From positions 1 to 9,899 of the forward strand of contig SKLX01000025.1 of assembly GCA_007121375.1 (NCBI GenBank): DNA of 9,899 nt, read 5' to 3'. Below are positions 1 to 5,905 of this stretch, piece by piece. How positions within the stretch are numbered: the first letter of the stretch is position 1; each line of letters begins with the position of its first letter. The translations under genes and the position numbers were made by a program. Below the pieces are notes generated by a model. That model saw only the letters and a list, made by a program, of their open reading frames with translations, had not been told where the DNA came from and ran no database searches. This DNA is from Bacillota bacterium (lineage in GTDB: Bacteria > Bacillota > Dethiobacteria > SKNC01).

Positions 1-123
1 CCCTAAAAGGGCACCCCCAAAAAGTTTTTTACTGCTGTATTCTTTACGGCATATCCTCGCCGTAAGCCATAATATAGAAAAATTCATGGTCAGGTTTACC
101 AGCAGCAATTCATCTACATACAC
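1..123 (-). CDS. spoIIGA: SpoIIGA, sporulation sigma-E processing peptidase, N-terminal fragment cut by the window edge
   Basis: This open frame reads from a GTG at 123 to the window edge (41 codons, no stop). It begins VYVDELLLVNLTMNF and continues with ILWLTARICRKEY, the start expected of SpoIIGA: a short lead into a first membrane helix with a conserved V-x-D-x-x-x-L-x-N pattern, then basic residues. SpoIIGA is the membrane aspartic protease that activates pro-sigma-E in the mother cell; the catalytic domain lies outside the window. The GTG has an AGGTG Shine-Dalgarno 8 bases upstream, and an in-frame TAA lies 24 bases upstream of the start codon, so the start is well fixed. spoIIGA directly after ftsZ is the usual order in Bacilli and many Clostridia, with sigE normally next. 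The match is from memory of the family on a short piece, but gene position and sequence agree. Confidence 0.8.
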   Translation of the reverse strand, partial: MYVDELLLVNLTMNFSILWLTARICRKEYSSKKLFGGALLG

Positions 124-203
124 CCGGGTAACACCTGCTTTAAAAGCTTATTTTTTATCATTAATACTTAAGTACTATGCTACAGGAAAAGATTATATGA
201 TTA

Positions 204-238
204 ATTATAAAGGAGGAAGGTTTAAAATTTTGTCACAA
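204..238 (-). promoter_or_regulatory. Candidate spoIIGA promoter with long spacer and Spo0A-like boxes
   Basis: On the minus strand a perfect TATAAT (204-209) is preceded by no -35 at 17 bases, but by TTGTGA/GTGACA (231-238) at 21-23 bases. The B. subtilis spoIIG promoter is known for a 22-base spacer and activation by Spo0A~P bound over the -35. Here the -35 overlaps GACAAAATT (228-236), resembling an inverted 0A box (consensus TTTGTCGAA), and a second TTTTGTCG lies at 265-272. A second TATAAT occurs at 192-197. The transcript would start about 70-75 bases before the GTG of spoIIGA. This is inferred from pattern and position; Spo0A boxes are degenerate in AT-rich DNA. Confidence 0.4.
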
Positions 239-268
239 TGTGTTAAGGAAGGATTTTTTTTAAGCGAC

Positions 269-297
269 AAAAAAAGCAGCTTTTGCAAGCTGCTTTT
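269..297 (-). terminator. Intrinsic terminator after ftsZ
   Basis: Seven bases beyond the ftsZ stop, the minus strand has a perfect 11-bp stem AAAAGCAGCTT / AAGCTGCTTTT (arms 287-297 and 272-282) with a 4-base loop, running into a tract of seven T (269-275). It ends the division operon and separates it from spoIIGA. On the plus strand there is no T-run after the stem, so it is one-directional. Confidence 0.9.
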
Positions 298-303
298 AAA
301 CCC

Positions 304-1362
304 TTATTTCATGGCTTTTCGCTTTCTTAAGAAAGCTGGAATATCAATATCATTGCTGTTAAAAGTACCTTTTTCTATATTATTTTCCTCCCGGGGTTGC
401 CTTTCCTTCTGTTGGTCAAATCCTGTGGCAATCACCGTAACCCTTACCTCATCCTGTAGGGACTCATCAATAACCGCACCAAATATTATGTTAGCATCAG
501 GGTCTGCTGCTTCAGCCACAATATCAGCGGCTTCGTTAACTTCAAAAAGACCTAAATCCGAGCCCCCGGTAATATTTAAGAGTACTCCCCGGGCCCCTTC
601 AATAGAAGTTTCCAGCAAAGGACTGGATATAGCCGTTTTAGCTGCGTCCATGGTCCTGTTTTCTCCATTACCTACCCCGATACCCATAAGGGCTGAACCC
701 GTTTCAAGCATTATAGTTTTTACATCGGCAAAGTCCAGGTTGATTAATCCAGGCACAGCTATTAAATCGGAAATGCCTTGAACCCCCTGCCTTAAAACAT
801 CATCTGCAATCCTAAAAGCCTCCACTATAGGAGTTCTTTTTTCTACCACCTGCAGCAGCCTGTCATTGGGAATTATGATTAAAGTATCTACCTTATCTTT
901 AAGAATTTCTATACCCTCATCTGCCTGGGTAAAACGCTTCTTTCCTTCAAAGGAGAAAGGCTTGGTAACAACTCCTACAGTTAAAGAGCCCAATTCCTTT
1001 GCAACTTCAGCAATAATGGGAGCAGCACCCGTGCCGGTGCCTCCACCCATACCGGCAGTAACAAAAACCATGTCAGCGCCTTTCAGAATTTGCTGTATTT
1101 CTTCCCTGCTTTCTTCAGCAGCCTGCCTGCCGATTTCTGGATTTGCCCCCGCGCCCAATCCTTTGGTCAGCTTTTCACCAATCTGCACCTTAACATTGGC
1201 TTTGGCTAAATATAAGGCCTGGGCATCGGTATTAACGGCTATAAAATCTACTCCCCTTAACCCTGCTTCAATCATGCGGTTTACGGCATTACTGCCTCCC
1301 CCGCCGATGCCAATAACTTTTATTTGAGCATATTGTTCCATTTCATTATCAAATTCAATCAT
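304..1362 (-). CDS. ftsZ: FtsZ, tubulin-like GTPase of the division ring
   Basis: FtsZ polymerises with GTP into the cytoplasmic ring that organises septal wall synthesis. Visible in order: the N-terminal IKVIGIGGGGSNAVNRM nucleotide-binding loop (about residues 14-30), the tubulin signature GGGTGTG (106-112), the T7 loop NLDFADV (about 208-214) supplying the catalytic aspartates, a C-terminal domain ending near residue 315, a short variable linker of about 22 residues, and a conserved tail DIDIPAFLRKRK that binds FtsA and similar partners. At 352 residues it is slightly short for the family because of the linker. Two ATGs are adjacent (1365 and 1362). The second is preferred because it gives MIEFDN, matching the usual MLEF start, and sits 7 bases from AAGGGGG. 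It lies 27 bases from the ftsA stop and is probably co-transcribed with ftsA. Confidence 0.97.
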   Translation of the reverse strand: MIEFDNEMEQYAQIKVIGIGGGGSNAVNRMIEAGLRGVDFIAVNTDAQALYLAKANVKVQIGEKLTKGLGAGANPEIGRQAAEESREEIQQILKGADMVFVTAGMGGGTGTGAAPIIAEVAKELGSLTVGVVTKPFSFEGKKRFTQADEGIEILKDKVDTLIIIPNDRLLQVVEKRTPIVEAFRIADDVLRQGVQGISDLIAVPGLINLDFADVKTIMLETGSALMGIGVGNGENRTMDAAKTAISSPLLETSIEGARGVLLNITGGSDLGLFEVNEAADIVAEAADPDANIIFGAVIDESLQDEVRVTVIATGFDQQKERQPREENNIEKGTFNSNDIDIPAFLRKRKAMK

Positions 1363-1389
1363 CATTAAACCCCCTTCCCCAAAGTCATT

Positions 1390-2610
1390 TTATTCAAATA
1401 TCTCAAAAAACCAGTTTTTTATTCGCGTAAAAAACTGGGGTACTGCCAGTTTAGTTTCCTTTTTACTGGTGGGTAACATATGGGATTTTAATACATAATG
1501 TATCATCCCTACTCCTGTAGAATAAACAGGACTTTTAACTCCTATATATTCTGGTTGAGCTACCTGGACCGAAGATTCTAAAACCTCTTCGGTTAATTCA
1601 GCCACCCCCTTCATCATTGAAACTCCACCCGTTAATACTACTCCCGCCGGCAGAGCCTTTAAATAACCCATTTTTTCAAGTTCTTCCCTGGCCAGATAAA
1701 TAATTTCTTGAACCCGGGGCTCAATTATACTGGCTATTATATTTTCCGTAACGGTATTCTTTTCCTTTCCACCCACATTTTTTATCTCAATTTCTTCTTC
1801 TGATTCAACCAGAGATGTTAAGGCTTTTCCATGGTCTATTTTTATAGCTTCTGCCTGTTCAATAGTAGTTCTCAAGCCTACTGCTATATCATTGGTTATA
1901 TAGTCGCCACCTACAGGCAAAACAGACAGATCCTTTAATCCTCCCTGTTGAAAAACCGAGATTTCCGTAGTGCCTCCTCCGATATCAATTAAAGCTGCTC
2001 CCAGTTCTTTCTGATCATCAGTGAGGGAAACTTCCCCATTAGCCAGTGCATTTAATACAACCCCATCTATTTCCAGTTCAGCCCGATTAACACAGCGCAT
2101 CAAATTTCTTATGGAGGTAATGGCACCAGTAATAATCATGGCATCAACCTCCAGGCGTACTCCTACCATTCCTACCGGATCCCTTATTCCATCATATCCA
2201 TCAACAATGAACTGCCGGGGAATTATATCAATTATTTCTCTGTCTGGAGGCATGGCAATAACCCTTGAAGCCTGAATAACCCTTTCCACGTCTTCATAAG
2301 TTATTTCCTTGTCTTCACCCGCTACGGCCACGACTCCCTTATTGTTAATCAAGGTTATATGGGTACCCACAACCCCTAAAAAAACGGAATTTATTTCCAC
2401 ATTAACCATGCGTTCTGCTTCTTCCACAGCTTCCGTTATACTTTGCACCGTTTTATCCAGGTCTACTATTACCCCTTTTCGCAATCCTTTGGAGGGGCTG
2501 GTTCCCACACCAATTATATTTATGGTACGGTCCTGGTTTACTTCTCCAACAATAACTCGAACATTAGAGGTCCCAATATCCATACTTATTACCAGATCTC
2601 TTTTAGCCAC
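1390..2610 (-). CDS. ftsA: FtsA, actin-like membrane anchor of the Z-ring
   Basis: FtsA binds the FtsZ tail, ties it to the membrane and helps recruit later division proteins. The 406-residue product shows the actin/Hsp70 ATPase fold motifs: phosphate-1 MDIGTSNVRVIVG (10-22), the 1C domain inserted at about 85-165, phosphate-2 ALIDIGGGTTEISVF (206-220), and the adenosine loop VVLTGGVSMMKG (324-335). The C-terminus FFTRIKNWFFEIFE is an amphipathic helix of the FtsA membrane-targeting type. The start is GTG at 2610, with GGGAGG 9 bases upstream; MAKRDLVISMDIG matches the normal family beginning. The length is typical. A hairpin plus T-run lies inside the codons for the terminal helix (separate entry), and a possible sigma-H promoter lies upstream. 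No ylxW/sbp-type genes stand between divIB and ftsA, unlike B. subtilis. Confidence 0.97.
   Translation of the reverse strand: MAKRDLVISMDIGTSNVRVIVGEVNQDRTINIIGVGTSPSKGLRKGVIVDLDKTVQSITEAVEEAERMVNVEINSVFLGVVGTHITLINNKGVVAVAGEDKEITYEDVERVIQASRVIAMPPDREIIDIIPRQFIVDGYDGIRDPVGMVGVRLEVDAMIITGAITSIRNLMRCVNRAELEIDGVVLNALANGEVSLTDDQKELGAALIDIGGGTTEISVFQQGGLKDLSVLPVGGDYITNDIAVGLRTTIEQAEAIKIDHGKALTSLVESEEEIEIKNVGGKEKNTVTENIIASIIEPRVQEIIYLAREELEKMGYLKALPAGVVLTGGVSMMKGVAELTEEVLESSVQVAQPEYIGVKSPVYSTGVGMIHYVLKSHMLPTSKKETKLAVPQFFTRIKNWFFEIFE
1405..1438 (-). terminator. Terminator-like hairpin inside the 3' end of ftsA
   Basis: Minus strand: a perfect 11-bp inverted repeat CCAGTTTTTTA / TAAAAAACTGG (arms 1428-1438 and 1411-1421) with loop CGCGAA, followed at once by six T (1405-1410). 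This has the layout of a weak, AT-rich intrinsic terminator or a processing hairpin, and it lies in codons of the FtsA membrane helix about 40 bases before ftsZ. Function is inferred; the repeat itself is certain. Confidence 0.45.
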
Positions 2611-2654
2611 TCCTACGAACCTCCCTTAAGCCTGCAAACAACCATATAACAATT

Positions 2655-2682
2655 TAATTCAACATTTCTTAAAAATTCCCTT
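2655..2682 (-). promoter_or_regulatory. Candidate sigma-H-type promoter for ftsAZ
   Basis: Within the 116-base divIB-ftsA gap the minus strand reads AAGGGAATT (2674-2682), then 10 bases, then GTTGAATTA (2655-2663). These fit the sigma-H patterns RNAGGAWWW (8 of 9) and RNNGAATWW (9 of 9). The spacer is one base shorter than the usual 11-12. The B. subtilis ftsAZ operon has a sigma-H promoter in the same place, used at the onset of sporulation. The predicted RNA would start about 40 bases before the ftsA GTG. Confidence 0.35.
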
Positions 2683-2726
2683 TTTTTACCCAGTATAATT
2701 TTTACCGCAGAATAAAATATTGTAAA

Positions 2727-3503
2727 TTAAGGGTTGGAGGGAAAATGAGATACTCGCAAGTCTATGTAACCTGGTTCTTCCCCTTTTTGCTGCTTAATTT
2801 CCATAATAACCCGGGGAACTTCCTCCAGCTTTTCCTTGTAGTTCTCTGTCCCCAGCCATATTTCCGTACCACCAATAGTATAGACTATTAAATTCAAGGG
2901 ATCTTCTACTTTGAAATCAGAAAAAAAGGACAGTTTCTGGGAAGGTAAAGTTGATATGGTTTTTAAAATCTCTTCCAGGTAAATAATATCTTCTTGATGA
3001 ACCTTTTGACCAATAAAAGGTTCATCTATCACTATTCCCGTAATAAGAGGTAAGTCCTCTCCCATCTCATCAACAGCCCCCAGTATTGTTCCATCCTTTG
3101 AAACTTCCAGGTATCTCTCCCGGTAAGGAATTAAAACAAGGGGCTCTTTTTCTTCTACATCTATAGCCAGGGCCTGGGGAAAAACATAACTTACCTGGGC
3201 CAACTTTATCAAGGGCATTCTCTCCAGGCGCTTTTTTACAACCCTGTTATTAACCTGCCACAGGGTTGTCCCCTCCTCAATATCGGCTATCCGGAGGATT
3301 TCTTCAAAAGGCACCCTCTCATTACCACTTATCTCCACCCTTTGCACCTTAAAAACAGGAGATCTTATCAGGGCGAAAAAAATCAGCAGGGAAAGTATCA
3401 TCAGGAAAACCTTTAAAAAAAACCTTTTTCTCTTCTTTATCTTTTTATTCTTTAAATTTTTTTCAGGCTCCCTGTAATAATAATTATTATAAGGCCTGTC
3501 CAT
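2727..3503 (-). CDS. divIB: DivIB/FtsQ, division protein with POTRA domain
   Basis: DivIB (FtsQ) is a bitopic membrane protein that joins DivIC/FtsL and regulates septal wall synthesis. The 258-residue product has a cytoplasmic, Tyr-, Asn- and Lys-rich N-terminus (1-27), one membrane helix (about 28-47, FFLKVFLMILSLLIFFALI), a POTRA domain (about 51-120, FKVQRVEISGNERVPFEEIL...), and the FtsQ/DivIB beta domain to the end, closing with GYIDLRV. The length is normal. The ATG at 3503 has GGGGTGA 5-8 bases upstream. This SD abuts the foot of a perfect hairpin that begins at the murA stop (separate entry), so its translation may depend on that structure. The stop is 116 bases before ftsA. Sequence conservation in this family is low; the call rests on architecture and neighbours. 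Confidence 0.93.
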   Translation of the reverse strand: MDRPYNNYYYREPEKNLKNKKIKKRKRFFLKVFLMILSLLIFFALIRSPVFKVQRVEISGNERVPFEEILRIADIEEGTTLWQVNNRVVKKRLERMPLIKLAQVSYVFPQALAIDVEEKEPLVLIPYRERYLEVSKDGTILGAVDEMGEDLPLITGIVIDEPFIGQKVHQEDIIYLEEILKTISTLPSQKLSFFSDFKVEDPLNLIVYTIGGTEIWLGTENYKEKLEEVPRVIMEIKQQKGEEPGYIDLRVSHFPSNP

Positions 3504-3514
3504 ATTTTCACCCC

Positions 3515-3546
3515 TTAATGAAAACGCTGTTAAGCGTTTTCATTAA
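3515..3546 (-). repeat. Perfect 14-bp inverted repeat between murA and divIB
   Basis: Arms TTAATGAAAACGCT (3533-3546 read on the minus strand) and AGCGTTTTCATTAA (3515-3528) pair perfectly around a 4-base loop. The upstream arm contains the murA stop codon (3543-3545), and the downstream arm ends against the GGGG of the divIB Shine-Dalgarno. Neither strand has a T-run after it, so it is not a normal terminator. An RNA stability/processing element or control of divIB translation is possible. Confidence 0.7.
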
Positions 3547-4811
3547 ACGTTAATTACCGGAGCATGGACCCGCTTGATATTTGCTCCCAATTTTTGCAGC
3601 ATTAAGTCCAATCTTTCATAACCCCTATCAATATAATGGACTTCATCAATTAGAGTAGTACCCTGGGCAGACAAGCCCGCCAAAACCAGGGCTGCTCCCG
3701 CCCTCAAGTCAGGCGCTTTAACCTTAGCACCCTTGAGGTTATTTACCCCCTTTATTATAGCTGATCGTTCCTGCACGGTTATTTGCGCCCCCATTTTATT
3801 TAATTCATTTATATGGCTGAACCTTCCCTCAAAAACACTTTCTTTTACAACACTTATACCATCTGCATAAGACAGGAGGGCCATAATTTGAGGCTGCATA
3901 TCCGTTGGAAAGCCAGGATAAGGCAAAGTCCTTACCGAGTTTACCCCTTTAATCTTGCCTCCCCTTACCATCAGGGAGTCACTATCCTCCAGGATTTCCA
4001 GGCCAGCCTCCCTTAATTTAGATATTACAGCTTCCAGGTGTTCGGGTATTATATTTTCAATAATAACTTCTCCATCAGTAATACCGGCAGCCACAATCAT
4101 GGTACCAGCTATAATTCGATCAGGTATAAGCCGGTGGACTGCTCCATCTAAACTCTTTACCCCTTCAATAGTAATAATATCCGTTCCAGCTCCCCTTACC
4201 CGGGCACCCATCTTGTTAAGAAAGTTCTGAAGGTCCACAATTTCAGGTTCTTTGGCAACATTATGTAGACGGGTAAACCCTTTGGCATATATTGCCGCCA
4301 TCATTAAATTCTCCGTAGCCCCTACACTGGGAAAATCTAAATGAATGGTACTGCCTTTTAAGGTTCCTGCTTTAGCACTTACATATCCGTTTTCTTCTAC
4401 TACCTCTACCCCCATGGAAATTAAACCTTTCAAGTGAAGGTCAATAGGCCTGGGGCCTATAGCACAACCACCGGGGTAAGATACTTTAACTTTTCCCAGT
4501 TTGCCCAATAAGGGGCCCATCAAAAAAATAGAAGAACGCATCTCGCACATTAACTTTTCAGGAATTTCTGAAGTGGAAAGGGAATCCGCATCCAGTTCCA
4601 AACTATTCTCTTTCCAATCAATTTTTACACCCAGGCATTCCAGTATATCAAGCATAACTTTTACATCACTAATGCGGGGCACATCTTCAATTCTAACTTT
4701 TCCCGATGATAACAGGCTTGCTGCTAAAATAGGGAGAATGGAATTCTTGGCACCGGTAATTCTTATTTTTCCTGATAATCTTTCTCCACCTTCAATAACA
4801 AACTTTTCCAT
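3543..4811 (-). CDS. murA: MurA, UDP-GlcNAc 1-carboxyvinyltransferase
   Basis: MurA transfers enolpyruvate from PEP to UDP-GlcNAc, the first committed step of peptidoglycan precursor synthesis, in the cytoplasm. It shows the EPSP-synthase-like inside-out barrel repeats; the substrate-binding GAKN motif near residues 20-23; the catalytic Cys loop GGCAIGPRP (Cys116 counted from this start), the residue modified by fosfomycin; and the late motif PYPGFPTDMQPQ with the catalytic Asp. At 422 residues it is full length. The frame also opens at a GTG (4820), but that codon sits inside the G-run AGGGGGG. The ATG at 4811 is 8 bases after this run and gives MEKFVIEGG, the usual start, so it is preferred. 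The SD begins near the murB stop, implying coupling. Firmicutes often have a second murA elsewhere; which paralogue this is cannot be told here. Confidence 0.95.
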   Translation of the reverse strand: MEKFVIEGGERLSGKIRITGAKNSILPILAASLLSSGKVRIEDVPRISDVKVMLDILECLGVKIDWKENSLELDADSLSTSEIPEKLMCEMRSSIFLMGPLLGKLGKVKVSYPGGCAIGPRPIDLHLKGLISMGVEVVEENGYVSAKAGTLKGSTIHLDFPSVGATENLMMAAIYAKGFTRLHNVAKEPEIVDLQNFLNKMGARVRGAGTDIITIEGVKSLDGAVHRLIPDRIIAGTMIVAAGITDGEVIIENIIPEHLEAVISKLREAGLEILEDSDSLMVRGGKIKGVNSVRTLPYPGFPTDMQPQIMALLSYADGISVVKESVFEGRFSHINELNKMGAQITVQERSAIIKGVNNLKGAKVKAPDLRAGAALVLAGLSAQGTTLIDEVHYIDRGYERLDLMLQKLGANIKRVHAPVINV

Positions 4812-4827
4812 AGAAGCCACCCCCCTG

Positions 4828-5733
4828 CTAGCTGTCTTCTCCTACCATATTTAACTCCAGTTCAAGTAATACACCAAACTTATTTTTTACCTTTTCCCTC
4901 ACTTTTTTTATCACTTCCAGGTAATCAATATATCGAGAGTTCCCCAGGTTAACAATGAAATTAGCATGTTTGGTTGAAACCTGGGCATCCCCAACCCTCA
5001 GTCCCTTACATCCAGCTTCTTCTATAAGCTTTCCTGCCGATTTACCCTGGGGATTACGAAAAACACTACCGGCACTTGGTTCAATGGGATGATTCAAACG
5101 ACGGTGCTCTAAAAGTTCCTCCATCCTTGATTTTATTTTGTTATAATCTCCTTCGACCAAATCCAGCCCTATCTCCAATACTATCCAGCTTTCTTCTAGA
5201 AGGCTTGAATACCGGTAATTAAACTCCAGCTCCCGGGATGATATAATCTTTATTTCTCCCTGCCAGGTAAGAACTTTAATACTGCTAATTATATCAGACA
5301 TGGAACTACCATAAGCTCCTGCATTTATTATAGCGGCAGCCCCGGCAGTTCCCGGGATTCCAGCTGCAAATTCCAGGCCGGAAAGCCCGGCCCTGGAAGC
5401 TTTAATTGAGAGCATGGGAAGGGAAGCTCCTGCTCCCACCGTCACCCTTTCCCTGTCAAATCTGATGTGGCGAAAAGGTTTCTCCAATTTAACTGTTAAT
5501 CCCCGGATTCCTTTATCACTGACCAGCAAATTAGTTCCTGCCCCCATGATAAAAAAAGGTATAAATTCATTCCGTGAAAAAAGAAGGAGCTTTTCTAATT
5601 CTTCCTGGCTTTGAGGGATTATAAGGTAATCAGCCGGGCCACCAATTTTAAGAGAAGTATGATGTTTCATAGGTTCTTTCATCATAAAAGGGCCAGAAAC
5701 TAATTCTTCAATGCCAGTTTTACAATTCAACAA
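4828..5733 (-). CDS. murB: MurB, UDP-N-acetylenolpyruvoylglucosamine reductase
   Basis: MurB reduces the MurA product to UDP-MurNAc with NADPH and FAD. The 301-residue protein has the FAD-binding N-terminal part (HHTSLKIGGPADYLIIP at 24-40, GAGTNLLVSDKGIRG at 64-78), the GIPGTAGAAAIINAGAYG loop (125-142), FNYRYSS with the conserved Arg (171-177), the catalytic-serine motif PSAGSVFRNP (219-228), and the final Glu in LELELNMVG. The overall form is the shorter type II MurB. The start is TTG at 5733, supported by GGAGG 9 bases upstream; the next Met (residue 17) has no SD. It is followed 16 bases later by murA. Upstream lies a 172-base gap rather than murC, so it may have its own promoter. Confidence 0.95.
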   Translation of the reverse strand: MLNCKTGIEELVSGPFMMKEPMKHHTSLKIGGPADYLIIPQSQEELEKLLLFSRNEFIPFFIMGAGTNLLVSDKGIRGLTVKLEKPFRHIRFDRERVTVGAGASLPMLSIKASRAGLSGLEFAAGIPGTAGAAAIINAGAYGSSMSDIISSIKVLTWQGEIKIISSRELEFNYRYSSLLEESWIVLEIGLDLVEGDYNKIKSRMEELLEHRRLNHPIEPSAGSVFRNPQGKSAGKLIEEAGCKGLRVGDAQVSTKHANFIVNLGNSRYIDYLEVIKKVREKVKNKFGVLLELELNMVGEDS

Positions 5734-5788
5734 TTTCGTTTTCCTCCAAATATCCTAAATTCAAAAAAGTTATCCCTTTTTCACTATT

Positions 5789-5817
5789 ATCTTATGTTGA
5801 AAAGCATCAATTGTGAA
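5789..5817 (-). promoter_or_regulatory. Candidate sigma-A promoter for murB
   Basis: On the minus strand TTCACA (5812-5817) and TAAGAT (5789-5794) are separated by exactly 17 bases, 5/6 and 4/6 matches to the housekeeping consensus. This would start RNA about 50 bases before the murB TTG. The region is AT-rich, so a chance match is possible. Confidence 0.35.
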
Positions 5818-5837
5818 TTTTTTGCTTGTCCCTATTG

Positions 5838-5878
5838 CCTATTATTAACCTCAGGTATCAGTACCTATATTAACCTCA
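5838..5878 (-). repeat. Imperfect tandem repeat around a small palindrome, murG-murB gap
   Basis: Plus-strand copies CCTATTATTAACCTCA (5838-5853) and CCTATATTAACCTCA (5864-5878) differ by one inserted base and repeat with a 25-26 base period. The spacer forms a palindrome AGGTA-TCAG-TACCT (5853-5866). Two similarly spaced half-sites suggest an operator, but no known regulator motif is recognised. Confidence 0.5.
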
Positions 5879-5905
5879 ATACATATAATCCTTTACTTTG
5901 GTTTA

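Noticed and set aside
209..217. Perfect AAGGAGG-type Shine-Dalgarno on the plus strand
   Set aside because: No plausible protein starts after it; the only frame is the antisense frame over ftsZ. On the minus strand the same bases are simply the spacer of the spoIIGA promoter candidate.
86..781. Long plus-strand open frame (231 codons) opposite spoIIGA, the intergenic region and ftsZ
   Set aside because: It runs antisense to clear ftsZ codons, has low-complexity Ser-rich content and no family resemblance. Similar plus-strand frames opposite the other genes are also mirror frames.
3515..3546. Rho-independent terminator between murA and divIB
   Set aside because: The perfect stem has no T-run on either strand, and the genes on both sides are oriented as one operon.
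4818..4820. GTG start of murA giving three extra residues
   Set aside because: The GTG overlaps the G-run that serves as SD for the ATG at 4811, and the ATG gives the normal family N-terminus.
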